64,000 nucleotides of DNA. Origin: Halomarina salina (GTDB lineage: Archaea; Halobacteriota; Halobacteria; Halobacteriales; Haloarculaceae). A program made the position numbers and the translations under genes. This document shows positions 27,405 through 37,180 of the stretch, piece by piece. Below the pieces are notes generated by a model. It made no database searches. It was not told the DNA's origin and saw only the letters and a list, made by a program, of their open reading frames with translations. The DNA lies in the NCBI RefSeq assembly GCF_023074835.1, contig NZ_JALLGW010000001.1, positions 2,976,001 through 3,040,000 of the forward strand. Reading direction: 5' to 3'. The first letter of the stretch is position 1. Each line of letters opens with the position of its first letter.

Positions 27405-28568
27405 TCAGGGCGCACCGTACTCGACCTCCGTCGCGCCGTCGAGCGACTGCGAGGCGAGTCCCTCGACGAACCGCTCGTAGTCGTCGCCGACGGTCCGAGT
27501 CGAGAACTCGTCGGCCCGCGACTGCAGTCTCTCCTCCTCCACCGGGTCGTCCAGCGTCGCGAGGAGCGCCTCCGCGAACGCCTCGTCGTCGCCGACCGGG
27601 ACCAGCGGGCCGTACTCGCCGCCGACGAGGATCTCGTCGGGGCCGCTCGGGCAGTCCGTCGAGACGACGGGACAGCCACACGCCAGCGCCTCGATGAGCG
27701 TCGTCGGGAGGCCCTCGTGGCGCGAGGAGAGCGCGAAGACCGCGGCGCGGTCCATGCAGGCGTACTGGTTGTCGACGTAGCCCGGGAAGTCGACGACGTG
27801 GTCGATACCTAGCGCGGCAGCCTGTCGTTCGAGGTCGTCACGCAACGACCCCTTCCCGGCGACGAGGAGCCGGGTGGTCGGGCGCTCCTCGTGGACGCGA
27901 GCGAACGCCCGAAGGAGGGTCGGCAGGTCCTTCTGTTCCTCCAGGCGGCCGACCGAGAGGACGACGTCGAGGTCCTCGTCGGCCAGCCACGGGTGGTCGA
28001 CGTCACCGGCGGCCTGGTCGCGAATCTCGTCGATGGGGAGCGGGTTGTAGAGGACGCTGCTCCGACTCGCGTCGGCCGTCGTCCCCCGGACGGCGCTGTC
28101 GACGACGCCCCGCGAGACGCCGACGAGGTGATCGGCGCGGCCGTACATCCGGGCCGCCAGCGCGTCGACGAGCGCGTCCTTGCGACCCTCCTTCTCGCCG
28201 AACGTGTTGTGTTCGGTCGGTATCGCGCGGACGTCGGTACCGGCTACCTCGACGGCCGCCAGCGCGACGACGTTGGCGTAGGTCATCTGCGAGAACAGCG
28301 CGAACGGCCGGCGCGAGCGGAGGTAGGAGACCAGTCGCGGGACGCACGCGCCGAGACCGAGGACGGGGACCGTCGGCGTCCGCAGGTCGACGACGGTGAC
28401 GTCCCCGGTGACCTCCGAGCGGAGTCTGCCGCGTCTGAACGCGAGGACGAGGTCCACGTCGTAGCCGCGACGGCCGAGTTCGTTCGCCAGCGTCACCGTC
28501 ACGCGCTGCGCGCCGCCGACGGTGAGGGAGGGGACGAAGAACGAGAGCTTCCGTTCGTGCGTCGACAT
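27405..28568 (-). CDS. Glycosyltransferase family 4 (GT-B)
   Basis: 387 residues, a two-Rossmann GT-B protein. The N-terminal SLTVGGAQRVTVTLANELGRRGYDVDLV is typical. The C-terminal E-x7-E signature is HEGLPTTLIEALACGCPVV (Glu285, Glu293), preceded by VGRLEEQKDLPTLLRAFARV. It is a retaining transferase using a nucleotide-sugar donor; donor and acceptor unknown. Likely acts on the inner membrane face. Co-oriented with the GT2 gene upstream and two membrane-protein genes downstream. Confidence 0.93.
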   Translation of the reverse strand: MSTHERKLSFFVPSLTVGGAQRVTVTLANELGRRGYDVDLVLAFRRGRLRSEVTGDVTVVDLRTPTVPVLGLGACVPRLVSYLRSRRPFALFSQMTYANVVALAAVEVAGTDVRAIPTEHNTFGEKEGRKDALVDALAARMYGRADHLVGVSRGVVDSAVRGTTADASRSSVLYNPLPIDEIRDQAAGDVDHPWLADEDLDVVLSVGRLEEQKDLPTLLRAFARVHEERPTTRLLVAGKGSLRDDLERQAAALGIDHVVDFPGYVDNQYACMDRAAVFALSSRHEGLPTTLIEALACGCPVVSTDCPSGPDEILVGGEYGPLVPVGDDEAFAEALLATLDDPVEEERLQSRADEFSTRTVGDDYERFVEGLASQSLDGATEVEYGAP

Positions 28569-28685
28569 AGCTATCTACGGAGCCTCTCGGTGGAGCACGA
28601 CCATTAGTAGGTGGTCGCTATCGGCCCGGAGCACTGTCGAGTCGCCGTTCGAGAAGCGAGTCGCGACACGCCGGAACACAGTCCG

Positions 28686-29648
28686 TTACCCGCTCGTGGA
28701 CCGCGTCCGCTCTCGTTGCATCCGGGCGACGCCGCGAGCCAGTTCGTAGGAGTAGCGGCCCCCGAGCGAGGCGAGGAACAGCGGGTAGCACTCCGTCAGC
28801 GTGGGGTCCCACTTCAGCGCGCGAGCGAAGTGGGTCCGCGCGTCAGCGTACCGCTCACACCGGACGGCGGAGCGACCGAGCGTCGTGTTCAGCGTGGCGA
28901 GGAACCGACGCTCACAGCGGCGGCCGTACGACCGCGCGAGGTCGCGGTGTCTCGCGAGGAACAGCGGGTAGGAGACGTCGCGCTTCGTCTCGAAGTCGTG
29001 GCTGATGCGGTCGGCGTGTTCGATGTCGCGCAGGGTCAGCAGTTCCGGGAGCGAGCGGAACTCGCAGTGCAGCGACAGGCGGATGTACCACTCCTTGTCC
29101 TGCCAGCTCGGGAACTCCGTGTCCGGGAGGCCCGCCTGCTCGACGACGCTCCGTCGGACCATCAGCGCGGAGAACTCGCCGAACGGCGCGCCCATCAGGA
29201 TGTCCTCCGCCACGTCGCCGTCGGCGGTCGGCACCTTCGTCACCGTGCCCTGGGGGCCGTCGTACTCGGTGCCGGTACAGACTGCGCCGACCGCGTCGCC
29301 GCCCGTCTCGAACGCGTGGACCTGTGCGGCCAGTTTCTCCTCGCGCCAGCGGTCGTCGTCGTCGAGGAACGCGACGAACTCCCCCGTCGCCGCCTCGATG
29401 CCCGTGTTCCGGGCGGCGTTCGCTCCCCGATTCTCATCGTGGCGAAGTATCTCCAGTCGTGCCAGTCCCGCCGAGGGCACGTCCGCGAGCGTCTCGCGTG
29501 CTGGCGTCGGCGAGCAGTCGTCCACCACGACCAGTTCGACGGCGTCGTAGGTCTGTGCCCGGACGCTCTCGACGGCCGCTCGGAGCCGCTCCGGGCGCCC
29601 GTACGTCGGGATGACCACGCTGACGACCGGGGCTGCTTCGTCGCTCAT
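28686..29648 (-). CDS. Glycosyltransferase family 2 (GT-A)
   Basis: 320 residues from ATG 29648 (MSDEAAP). GT-A features: VVSVVIPTYGRPERL (8-22), VVVDDCSP (first Asp pair, 41-48), ENRGANAARNTGI and FLDDDDRW (94-101) as the DXD metal site. The C-terminal third is Arg-rich and helical with no membrane segment. Inverting transfer from a nucleotide sugar is expected; specificity unknown. First gene of the minus-strand unit, divergent from the transferase at 29880. Confidence 0.93.
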   Translation of the reverse strand: MSDEAAPVVSVVIPTYGRPERLRAAVESVRAQTYDAVELVVVDDCSPTPARETLADVPSAGLARLEILRHDENRGANAARNTGIEAATGEFVAFLDDDDRWREEKLAAQVHAFETGGDAVGAVCTGTEYDGPQGTVTKVPTADGDVAEDILMGAPFGEFSALMVRRSVVEQAGLPDTEFPSWQDKEWYIRLSLHCEFRSLPELLTLRDIEHADRISHDFETKRDVSYPLFLARHRDLARSYGRRCERRFLATLNTTLGRSAVRCERYADARTHFARALKWDPTLTECYPLFLASLGGRYSYELARGVARMQRERTRSTSG

Positions 29649-29845
29649 CGGTCTCTCTCCCGACCGAGTACGGCGGTCCACTTCAGTAGTCGTCTTCATC
29701 CGCGCGGCCTGGGCGGGTCGCGTTCGCCGTCGTGCTCCCGTCCGGAGGCTGTGACTGCGAGGAAGCGAGATTCCCGGGGGAGTGTCCGCAGGCCGTGAGG
29801 CGCGTTTAACCTGCCCTTACTCACCAGCTCGTGGTGGTAACAGCG

Positions 29846-29854
29846 TACTTACTT
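29846..29854 (+). promoter_or_regulatory. Probable TATA box of the 29880 transferase gene
   Basis: TACTTACTT at 29846-29854 sits 26-34 bases before the ATG, so a leaderless or short-leader transcript for the plus-strand glycosyltransferase, sulfatase and related genes is likely. Confidence 0.45.
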
Positions 29855-29879
29855 AGTCCCGATTGTGTGAGTAGCACCT

Positions 29880-31016
29880 ATGAGAGTTCTCCGTATCGCC
29901 CAGGACGTGTTCCCCGAGACGGTCGGGGGGGCGCCGTACCATATCCACGCCCTGAGCCGTGACCAGGCGCGAAACGGCCACGACGTGACCGTCTGTACCG
30001 TCTCCTCCGACGAGACCCTCCCCGACCGCGAGGAGACGGACGGCTACACCATCGTCCGGCAGACCCCGAAGCTGGAGATATTCGGGAACCAGCTCCTCTC
30101 GGGGACGTCCCGGATGTTCCGGGATACGAGCGAGTTCGACGTCGTCCACCTCCACTCGCACCTCTTCTTCTCCAGCAACGTCGGTTCGTTCTTCGCGCGG
30201 TTCTCCGACACCCCCGTCGTCGTCACCTGTCACGGTCTCCTCTCCCAGACGCCACCGGAGTGGGTGTCGAAGGCGCACCTCCGGACGCTCGGCAGGTGGA
30301 CGTACGGCTTCGCCGACCGGGTGTTCTGCTACACGGACGTCGAGCGGCGTCGGCTCCGCGAACTCGGCGTCGACACCGAGATAGACGTCATCCCGAACGG
30401 CATCGACACGAAGGCGTTCTCGCCGACGGGAGACGTGCACCGGGAGATCGACGACGACCCGATGGCGTTCGTCTTCGTCGGCCGTCTGGTCGACGGGAAG
30501 CGCCCGATGGACGTCCTGCACGCGCTCGAAGCGGTGCGACGGGATCACCCCGACGCGACGCTGTACTTCTGTGGCGACGGGCCACTGCGCCAGGCACTGG
30601 AGGCCAGGGTCCGCGAACAGGACCTGTCGGACGCCGTCACCTTCCTCGGTCACGTCCCGTACGAGGAGATGCCGGCCGTCTACCGCGCGGCGGACTGCCT
30701 CGTGCTGGCGAGTCGAACCGAGGGGTTCCCACGGACCGTGATGGAGTCGCTGTCGTGTGAGACTCCGGCGGTGACCTCCCACCTCGACCAGATAGCGCCC
30801 CTCGTCAACGCGGCCGGGGCGACGGTCCAGACCGGCGACGTCGACGGGTTCGCACGGGAGATGAGCGCCCTCGCCGACGACCGGGACCACCGGGAGTCGC
30901 TCGGCCAGGAGGGCAGACAGCGGGTCCTCGACGCCTATCGCTGGGAGGACCTCGTCGAGAAGACGACGGAGATGATGCAGGTGGCCATCGACCGCCAGCC
31001 AGTCGAGGTGCGCTAG
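29880..31016 (+). CDS. Glycosyltransferase family 4 (GT-B)
   Basis: 378 residues, complete GT-B. Start MRVLRIAQDVFPETVGGAPYHIHALSRDQARNGHDV. The second domain has VGRLVDGKRPMDVLHAL, VIPNGIDTKAF and the E-x7-E signature TEGFPRTVMESLSCETPAV (Glu281, Glu289). Retaining mechanism expected; sugar unknown. The next start codon follows directly after its stop (TAG ATG), so translation is coupled. First of four co-directional island genes. Confidence 0.94.
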   Translation: MRVLRIAQDVFPETVGGAPYHIHALSRDQARNGHDVTVCTVSSDETLPDREETDGYTIVRQTPKLEIFGNQLLSGTSRMFRDTSEFDVVHLHSHLFFSSNVGSFFARFSDTPVVVTCHGLLSQTPPEWVSKAHLRTLGRWTYGFADRVFCYTDVERRRLRELGVDTEIDVIPNGIDTKAFSPTGDVHREIDDDPMAFVFVGRLVDGKRPMDVLHALEAVRRDHPDATLYFCGDGPLRQALEARVREQDLSDAVTFLGHVPYEEMPAVYRAADCLVLASRTEGFPRTVMESLSCETPAVTSHLDQIAPLVNAAGATVQTGDVDGFAREMSALADDRDHRESLGQEGRQRVLDAYRWEDLVEKTTEMMQVAIDRQPVEVR

Positions 31017-32297
31017 ATGGGGACGACCGACTCCTCTCCGGAGACCGTCGGCGCGACCGGCGAGACGGCGGCGGCGACAGCGGGCGACGAGAGACACACG
31101 GAGGAGACGCCCACCGGGACCGCGAGCGCCGATGACCCCATCGAGGTCTGTCTCCTGACGAACCACCTCGCCCCCGACGGCGCGCCGACGCTCCTGCTGG
31201 AGATAGTCACCGGGTCGGACTCTCCCGACATCTCGTTCACCGTCTGCTCGTTCGGCGGCGACGACGAACTCGGACCGGCGTTCGAGGAGGCGGGCGCGAC
31301 GGTCGTCGACCTCGGCTCCTCGATGTCCGTACCGCAGTTCGACCCGCTGTCGATACCGCGTGCGCTCCGGTTCTTCCGGACCGCCGAGTTCGACGTCCTC
31401 CACTGTCACATGCCGTACTCCCACACCGTCGGTCGCGTGCTGGGGGCAGCGTTCGGCGTGGACACCATCGTCAGCACGCAGCACAACGTCCCGGACAACT
31501 ACCACCCGGTCGAGCGGGCCGGCGAGCGACTCACGCGGTTCCTCGACTCGACGACCGTCGCCGTCTCCGAGGGTGTCGAGAACGCGTTCACCGGTCGTTC
31601 GGAACTCCACGAACCGGGGACGACCCCGGAGTGGTGTACCATCCGCAACGGTATCGACGTCGAGGCGTTCCACCGGAAGGTCGCGGCGGCCGACGGCTCG
31701 GCGGTCCGGGCGACGCACGACCTGGACGACGAGACGGTGTTCCTCAACGTCGCCCGGTACGAACCGCAGAAGGCCCAGGTCGACCTCGTCACGGCGATGG
31801 GACGGGTCGTCGAGTCGCTGCCCGACGCCCACCTCTTCGTCGTCGGCTGGGGGTCCGCGGAGGAGGACATCCGCGACGAGGTCGCGCGACTCGGTATCGG
31901 CGACAGCGTCACCGTGACGGGCCGCGTCCCGACGGTCCACGAGTACTACGCGGCCGCCGACGTGTTCGTCTCCTCCTCCATCTTCGAGGGCCTCCCCATC
32001 ACGCACCTGGAGGCGATGGCCGCCGAACTCCCCATCGTGACCACCGACATCCCCGGGGTTCGCGAGGTCGTACTGAACGGCGAGACGGGCCAGCGGGTGC
32101 CGATCCGGTCGCCCGCGGAACTCGCAGAGGCGATGACGACCGTGGCGACGAGCGACGGCCGCGACGCGATGGGGCGGGCCGGCTACCAGCGCGCGCTCGA
32201 CGCGTTCAGCATCGAGGACACGGTGGCGTCGCACCTCCGCCTCTACCGCGACCTCCACCGGCAGCACGCGTCGAGCGACGCGGCGACCGACGACTGA
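31017..32297 (+). CDS. Glycosyltransferase family 4 (GT-B)
   Basis: 426 residues; the ATG follows the previous stop without a gap. The first 40 residues are a Thr/Ala/Glu-rich extension outside the fold. The GT-B core begins IEVCLLTNHLAPDGAPTLLLEI. The second domain shows LNVARYEPQKAQVDLVTAM and FEGLPITHLEAMAAELPIVTTDIPGVREVV. A retaining transferase is likely. The paired GT4 genes suggest consecutive additions to the same glycan. Confidence 0.92.
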   Translation: MGTTDSSPETVGATGETAAATAGDERHTEETPTGTASADDPIEVCLLTNHLAPDGAPTLLLEIVTGSDSPDISFTVCSFGGDDELGPAFEEAGATVVDLGSSMSVPQFDPLSIPRALRFFRTAEFDVLHCHMPYSHTVGRVLGAAFGVDTIVSTQHNVPDNYHPVERAGERLTRFLDSTTVAVSEGVENAFTGRSELHEPGTTPEWCTIRNGIDVEAFHRKVAAADGSAVRATHDLDDETVFLNVARYEPQKAQVDLVTAMGRVVESLPDAHLFVVGWGSAEEDIRDEVARLGIGDSVTVTGRVPTVHEYYAAADVFVSSSIFEGLPITHLEAMAAELPIVTTDIPGVREVVLNGETGQRVPIRSPAELAEAMTTVATSDGRDAMGRAGYQRALDAFSIEDTVASHLRLYRDLHRQHASSDAATDD

Positions 32298-32390
32298 CAC
32301 CGATGACGGGACCACCCACCGGTCGGTCGTCCGCCGACCTCGGACCGACGCTCCCCGCGTCGAGTCGCGACACCGCACGGAGGCGAACGC

Positions 32391-34274
32391 ATGGCCGGGT
32401 TTGAGGCGGGCCACCGGAGCGGGAGGTGGAGTCGGGTCCAGCACGAGTACGCCTACACCGCCCAGTCGCTGTTGCTGGGACTGGCGGCCCTGTTGCTCAT
32501 CGTCGAGTGCGTGTTCTTCCTGACCGTCCCGGCGGCGACGGGGTTCGAGACGTCCGTCGTCGAGGGGTTCCCGCTCGGGTTCTGGCTCGGGTTCTACGGG
32601 ACGCTCGCCATCGGCATCGTCGTTCTCCTCCTCTCGGCGATGACCGGGAGCGGGAGCTGGCGACAGGCCATCGGTCTGGTCCTCGCCAACTACGCACTGT
32701 TCCTGTTCCTGCCGGTCGCGAAGGGCTACAAGCTCTACGGCCGGGGGCAGGCCGACGCGCTCCGGCACCTCGGCGACGTGAAGGCGATGGTGTCGACGGG
32801 AGCACTCCCCGGCGTCTGGTACCCGGCCGACCACATCCTCGCGGCGCAACTCCACCTGATGGGTCTCCCGCTCACCTCGGTGAAGTCGGCGCTGGCGTTC
32901 GTCTTCACCGCCATCCTCATCGTCTCGGTGGGGATGCTCGTCAGGTCGCTGACGGGGAGCGTCGTCGGCACCGCCTGCGGCCTGCTGGCGGCCGTCCCGT
33001 TCGTCTACACGACGTTCCACGTCTCGATGCACCCGGCCATCCACTCGTTCATGCTGCTCCCGGCCATCGTGTTCGTCGTCGAGCGCTACCGGCGGACGAA
33101 CGACACGGTCTACCTCGGCCTGTTCGTGCTGTTCGGCATCACGATGGTCTACTTCCACCCGATGACGAGCATCCTGCTCGTGGTGTTCCTGCTCGGGACG
33201 TCCGTCGTCACCTGGCTCTACGGGCTGGTCGTGGGCGAACCGACCCGCGTCCTCAGCCCGCGACTGGCGCTGACGATTCCGCCGATGTCGTTCGTCTGGC
33301 TCATCAACTTCCGGAAGATGCGCGACGCCGTGGCGCGCGTCGCCGCCGCCAGCGACGGCTCGACGGCCGCCGGAGCCGAACTCGGGCAGGCCGCGTCGGC
33401 ATCGTTCTCGCCGCTCCAGCTGTTCACGCGGTTCATGCACGTCTACGGAGCTATCTTCGTCTTCCTCGTCGTCGCGGGGCTGTTCGCCCTGTTCATCCTC
33501 TACCGCGTCCTGCAGCGCGACGTGCCGTACGCCGAGGCACTGACGGCAGCACACTTCGGAGCGGGGTTCGGCATCGCGGCGGTGTTCCTCGTCGCGCAGC
33601 TCATCGCGAAGGGGCCGATTCGCGTCTCGCGGTACATGATACTCATGGCGACGCTGCTCGTCGCCATCCTCCTGGTGCGCTGGATAGACGGCGGTCGGCG
33701 CGTGCTCCCGGTCCTGCTGGCAGGGTTCGTCGTTCTCGCCGCCGTCCTGGGGGCGAACGCGGCCTACGAGCCGAACAAGCACCTCACGTACTCGGAGTAC
33801 GAGGGGGCGCAGTTCCTCGCCTCGAGCAACGACGAGTCCATCCCGGTCCGGTCGCAGTCGACGTCGAACAAGATGGAGGAGTTCGTCCTCGGCAGCGACC
33901 ACCCGAAGCTCTGGCCGAAGACGCTGATAGCGGGGAACGGCGTCCCGCCAGCGCTCGGCTACGCCGAGAACGAGACGGCGGCCCAGACGTTCGGCCGGTC
34001 GTACGTCGTCACCAAGGCCTACGACACCGAGTACTACACCGCCTCGTACTTCACCGAACAGCAGCAACGGCAGCTGTTCCTCTACGACGAGACCCACGTC
34101 GAGCGACTCCGGAACGACCCGACCGCCTCGAAGATATACGAGAACGGCGGGTACGCCGTCTGGCTCGTCGACGAACGGCCAGCGGAGACCGAAAACGCTC
34201 CGAACGGAACGGCGACGGGAACGAACGCCGTGACGACCGCACCGGACCGACCGTCGACCCGCACTCGCAGCTGA
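32391..34274 (+). CDS. Large GT-C-like polytopic membrane protein
   Basis: 627 residues with about a dozen membrane helices in the first 440, then a long outside domain (about 445-627) rich in Ser/Asp/Glu and ending in an acidic Thr-rich tail. Loop DALRHLGDVKAM (about 120-131) after the third or fourth helix lies where GT-C enzymes have their catalytic acid. An in-frame alternative start is absent. In haloarchaeal glycan clusters such proteins are annotated as GT-C transferases or undefined membrane proteins. Lipid-phosphate sugar donors would be used outside the membrane. Starts 93 bp after the GT4 stop. Confidence 0.7.
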   Translation: MAGFEAGHRSGRWSRVQHEYAYTAQSLLLGLAALLLIVECVFFLTVPAATGFETSVVEGFPLGFWLGFYGTLAIGIVVLLLSAMTGSGSWRQAIGLVLANYALFLFLPVAKGYKLYGRGQADALRHLGDVKAMVSTGALPGVWYPADHILAAQLHLMGLPLTSVKSALAFVFTAILIVSVGMLVRSLTGSVVGTACGLLAAVPFVYTTFHVSMHPAIHSFMLLPAIVFVVERYRRTNDTVYLGLFVLFGITMVYFHPMTSILLVVFLLGTSVVTWLYGLVVGEPTRVLSPRLALTIPPMSFVWLINFRKMRDAVARVAAASDGSTAAGAELGQAASASFSPLQLFTRFMHVYGAIFVFLVVAGLFALFILYRVLQRDVPYAEALTAAHFGAGFGIAAVFLVAQLIAKGPIRVSRYMILMATLLVAILLVRWIDGGRRVLPVLLAGFVVLAAVLGANAAYEPNKHLTYSEYEGAQFLASSNDESIPVRSQSTSNKMEEFVLGSDHPKLWPKTLIAGNGVPPALGYAENETAAQTFGRSYVVTKAYDTEYYTASYFTEQQQRQLFLYDETHVERLRNDPTASKIYENGGYAVWLVDERPAETENAPNGTATGTNAVTTAPDRPSTRTRS

Positions 34275-34287
34275 CACCACACAACCA

Positions 34288-35775
34288 ATGCCACCGACAG
34301 ACCACCACGACCCGACCCCGAACGTCCTGTTCGTCGTCATGGACACGGCCCGCGCTCAGACCGTCCACGCTGGCCTCGACGACGGCCTCATGCCCGCGAC
34401 GGCGCGCCTCGCCGAGGAGGGCGTCCGGTTCGACGCGGCCATCTCGACGGCCCCGTGGACCCTCCCGTCCCACGCGTCGATGTTCACAGGCCAGCGGACG
34501 AGCGACCACGGCGTCCACTCGGGCAACCGGTCGTTCGACCCGGACGTGACGCCCCTGGCGACGCGCCTCGCCGAGCACGGCTACCGGACGGCGGGCATCT
34601 CGGGGAACGTCTGGGTCAGCCCCGGGTTCGGCTTCACGCAGGGGTTCGACGAGTTCTCGATGTCGTGGGGCCTGTTCTGGGACGGCATCGACCTCACGTC
34701 GGCGCTGAAAGACGGCGTCTCGACCGCCGCAATCCGCGAGCTCGTCCGAGAACACCCGGTAACCGAGTTGCCGAAGGGGTTCGTCGGCGGCCTGTTCACA
34801 AAGTTCGTCGCCGGACGGCACGACGACGGGGCGAAGCGGACGGTCGACCGGACGCTCTCGTGGCTCGACCGCACCGCCGAGGAGACGGCCCCGTTCTTCT
34901 ACTTCCTCAACTTCATCGAGCCGCACCTGCCGTACGCACCCCCCGAGGCGTTCCGCGAGCGACACTGGCCGGACCACCTCGACCCGGACATCCTCGACGG
35001 CGTCTCGCAGGACCCGTGGCCGTACATCGTCGGCGAGACGGACATCTCCGCCGAGCAGTTCGAGGGACTCCGAGCGCTCTACCGCGCGGAACTCGCCTAC
35101 CTCGACAGCCAGCTCGACCGCCTGTTCGAGGGGCTCCGCGAGCGCGGCGTGCTCGACGACACGATGGTCGTCGTCGTCGGTGACCACGGCGAGAACGTCG
35201 GTGACCACGGCCTGATGGATCACCAGTACTCGCTCCACGAGACGCTGGTTCACGTCCCGCTGCTGGTTCGCTACCCCGACCGCGTCGAACCGGGAACGGT
35301 CGTCGAGGACCCCGTCGAGGTCCGGGACCTCTTCCCGACGGTGCTGTCGGTGGCCGGTGTGGACCCGCCGGAGACAGACGGCGTCTCGCAGAACGTCCTC
35401 GTCACCGAGGACGGCGAGTACGGGACTCGTGAACGGGCAGTGAGCGAGTACGTCGTCCCCCAGCCGTCGATGGAGTCGCTGCAGGAGTCCACGGGCGTCG
35501 CGCTGGCGGAACTCGACCGGTTCGACCGCGCACTGCGGTCGGTACGGGAACGCCGCTGGAAGTTCGTCGAGGCGACCGACGGGAGCACCGTCCTGTACGA
35601 CCTCGACGCCGACCCTGGGGAGACGACCGACATCTCGGCCGACCACGAGGACGTCGTCGAGCGACTCCGGTCGACCGTCCACGACGCGCACGGCGCTATC
35701 GCTCGGGGGGAGAAGCGGTCGGTCGACGTCGACGAAGCCAGCAGGAAACGACTCGAAGACCTTGGGTACATCTGA
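34288..35775 (+). CDS. Sulfatase-family hydrolase (alkaline-phosphatase superfamily)
   Basis: 495 residues. No signal peptide was seen. The N-terminal NVLFVVMDTARA (Asp19) supplies metal-binding residues; APWTLPSHASMFTG (55-68) occupies the sulfatase signature, with Thr58 where sulfatases have formylglycine-forming Cys/Ser and His62 where they have Arg. GDHGENVGDHG (about 290-302) gives the second metal-binding set. Sulfate, phosphate or phosphoethanolamine-type transfer are all possible. In an operon-like position 13 bp after the GT-C-like gene. A cytosolic location is implied by the missing signal. Confidence 0.85.
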   Translation: MPPTDHHDPTPNVLFVVMDTARAQTVHAGLDDGLMPATARLAEEGVRFDAAISTAPWTLPSHASMFTGQRTSDHGVHSGNRSFDPDVTPLATRLAEHGYRTAGISGNVWVSPGFGFTQGFDEFSMSWGLFWDGIDLTSALKDGVSTAAIRELVREHPVTELPKGFVGGLFTKFVAGRHDDGAKRTVDRTLSWLDRTAEETAPFFYFLNFIEPHLPYAPPEAFRERHWPDHLDPDILDGVSQDPWPYIVGETDISAEQFEGLRALYRAELAYLDSQLDRLFEGLRERGVLDDTMVVVVGDHGENVGDHGLMDHQYSLHETLVHVPLLVRYPDRVEPGTVVEDPVEVRDLFPTVLSVAGVDPPETDGVSQNVLVTEDGEYGTRERAVSEYVVPQPSMESLQESTGVALAELDRFDRALRSVRERRWKFVEATDGSTVLYDLDADPGETTDISADHEDVVERLRSTVHDAHGAIARGEKRSVDVDEASRKRLEDLGYI

Positions 35776-35836
35776 CGCGGGAGTGCGTCGTCGGTGTGAC
35801 GGAAAAGCGTCCGCGACGGGTCGCTGGTTCGACTGC

Positions 35837-37135
35837 TCAGACGGCGAGGTTCAGCTGTTCCTCGACGTTCCAGCCGTCGAGGTCCAGCCCGTAGCCGTAC
35901 GTCATGTTGCCGAACACGAGCGCCGACTCGGTGTCCGTCGACCGGATACCGTTCGAGTAGTTCCCGTAGCAGAGCACGTTCTTGCACCCGGACTCGAACA
36001 GGATCCCATCGCCGCGGTGACCGGCGATGCGGTTGCCGGTGACCGTCGCCGCGAGGTGACCGCCACCCGTCGACTGGACGCTGATGCCAGCGCGACCGCC
36101 GCCGCGGTAGACGTTGTTGGCCACGACGACCGACGACGCCGTCACGTTGGACGTCTTGTAGTTGTACGCCGCCGTCGATGCGTCGAGCGCCGTGTTGTTC
36201 GCGATGATGGTGTGGTTCTCGCCGCCGTCGCCCGCGACGCGGACGAGGTACTGCGAGCGGTTGTCACGCAGGTGGTTGCCCTCGACGATGAACCGGGCCG
36301 GGTTCTCCGCCGTGTTCACCTCGCTGCCGCAGAACAGCGCCTCCTCGCCGGTGTCGTGGACGTAGTTACCGCGGAAGACGACGCCGTCGATAGGGTCGGA
36401 GTTCCTCGCGTAGGCGTTGATGCCCTTCGCGCCGACGTGGTGGACGTGGTTGTCGGTCGCCCAGACGCCTCGACAGCCGACGAAGTTGACCGCGTGCGGC
36501 TGGTCGGTCGTGCCGTCGTGGTCCTGCCAGTTCTTCACCTCGCAGTTCTTGACCGTGGCGGCGGTCACGTTCTCGAACCGGACCGCTCCGCGACCGGTGT
36601 CGTCGTCGCGGTCACCGTCGATGGTGAGGCCGTCGAGGACGAGGTTCTCACCGCCACGGAACCGGAGGAAGTGGTCCCACTCGTCGACGTCGGGCGAGGC
36701 CTTCAGCGTCCCGCGACCGAAGATGGTCGTGTTGCCGGTGTTCCAGGTCTCGACTGCGTCACAGACGTAGGTGCCCGCGGGGAGGTAGACGACGTCGTTC
36801 GACTCGATGGCCGTCCGTAGCGCGTCGGCGTTCTGCTCGGGGTCTGCCGCCGACGAGAGGCCGTACGACTCGGCGGAGACGTAGCCCCCGACGCCGGTCG
36901 TTTCGGGGCTCTCGTTCGGTGGATTGAGTGCGGTCCACTGGGAGCCGTCGCCGTAGAACACCTCGCCGGTGTCGGTCGCTCGGAAGAGCGCGCCCGCCGT
37001 CGGGGCGTAGTTCGTTCGGTTCGCCTTCACGTCGCGAACTTCGACGTCTCGGCTGAGCTTCTCGAAGTTCTCGTTCAGGGGGACGTGCCACTCCAGACTG
37101 CCTTTCTCGGGGGTTGCGTATCGTTCGTTGTTCAT
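35837..37135 (-). CDS. Right-handed parallel beta-helix protein without a signal peptide
   Basis: 432 residues. N-terminal part (1-100): NERYATPEKGSLEWHVPLNENFEKL, then FRATDTGEVFYGDGSQW, a small domain seen in phage-tail-like and surface beta-helix proteins. From about 110 pectate-lyase-like coils begin, with LPAGTYVCDAVETWN, FGRGTLK and many Asn/Val-rich turns (GNYVHDTGEEALFCGSE, VEGNHLRDN, NVYRGGGRAG, GNRIAGHRGDG). Such folds are lyases, epimerases or adhesins. No lyase active-site set could be assigned. Neither Sec nor Tat signal is seen, odd for an extracellular-type fold. Confidence 0.8.
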   Translation of the reverse strand: MNNERYATPEKGSLEWHVPLNENFEKLSRDVEVRDVKANRTNYAPTAGALFRATDTGEVFYGDGSQWTALNPPNESPETTGVGGYVSAESYGLSSAADPEQNADALRTAIESNDVVYLPAGTYVCDAVETWNTGNTTIFGRGTLKASPDVDEWDHFLRFRGGENLVLDGLTIDGDRDDDTGRGAVRFENVTAATVKNCEVKNWQDHDGTTDQPHAVNFVGCRGVWATDNHVHHVGAKGINAYARNSDPIDGVVFRGNYVHDTGEEALFCGSEVNTAENPARFIVEGNHLRDNRSQYLVRVAGDGGENHTIIANNTALDASTAAYNYKTSNVTASSVVVANNVYRGGGRAGISVQSTGGGHLAATVTGNRIAGHRGDGILFESGCKNVLCYGNYSNGIRSTDTESALVFGNMTYGYGLDLDGWNVEEQLNLAV

Positions 37136-37180
37136 CGTCGTGTGTGTGTGTCGTTGTCGTTGTGCTGTCGTTCGGTGCCG

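Noticed and set aside
29853-34346. A very long minus-strand open frame (about 1,500 codons) across the glycosyltransferase region
   Set aside because: It is Arg/Glu/Val-rich with no motif and lies antisense to three well-supported plus-strand genes; long antisense frames are common at this GC content.
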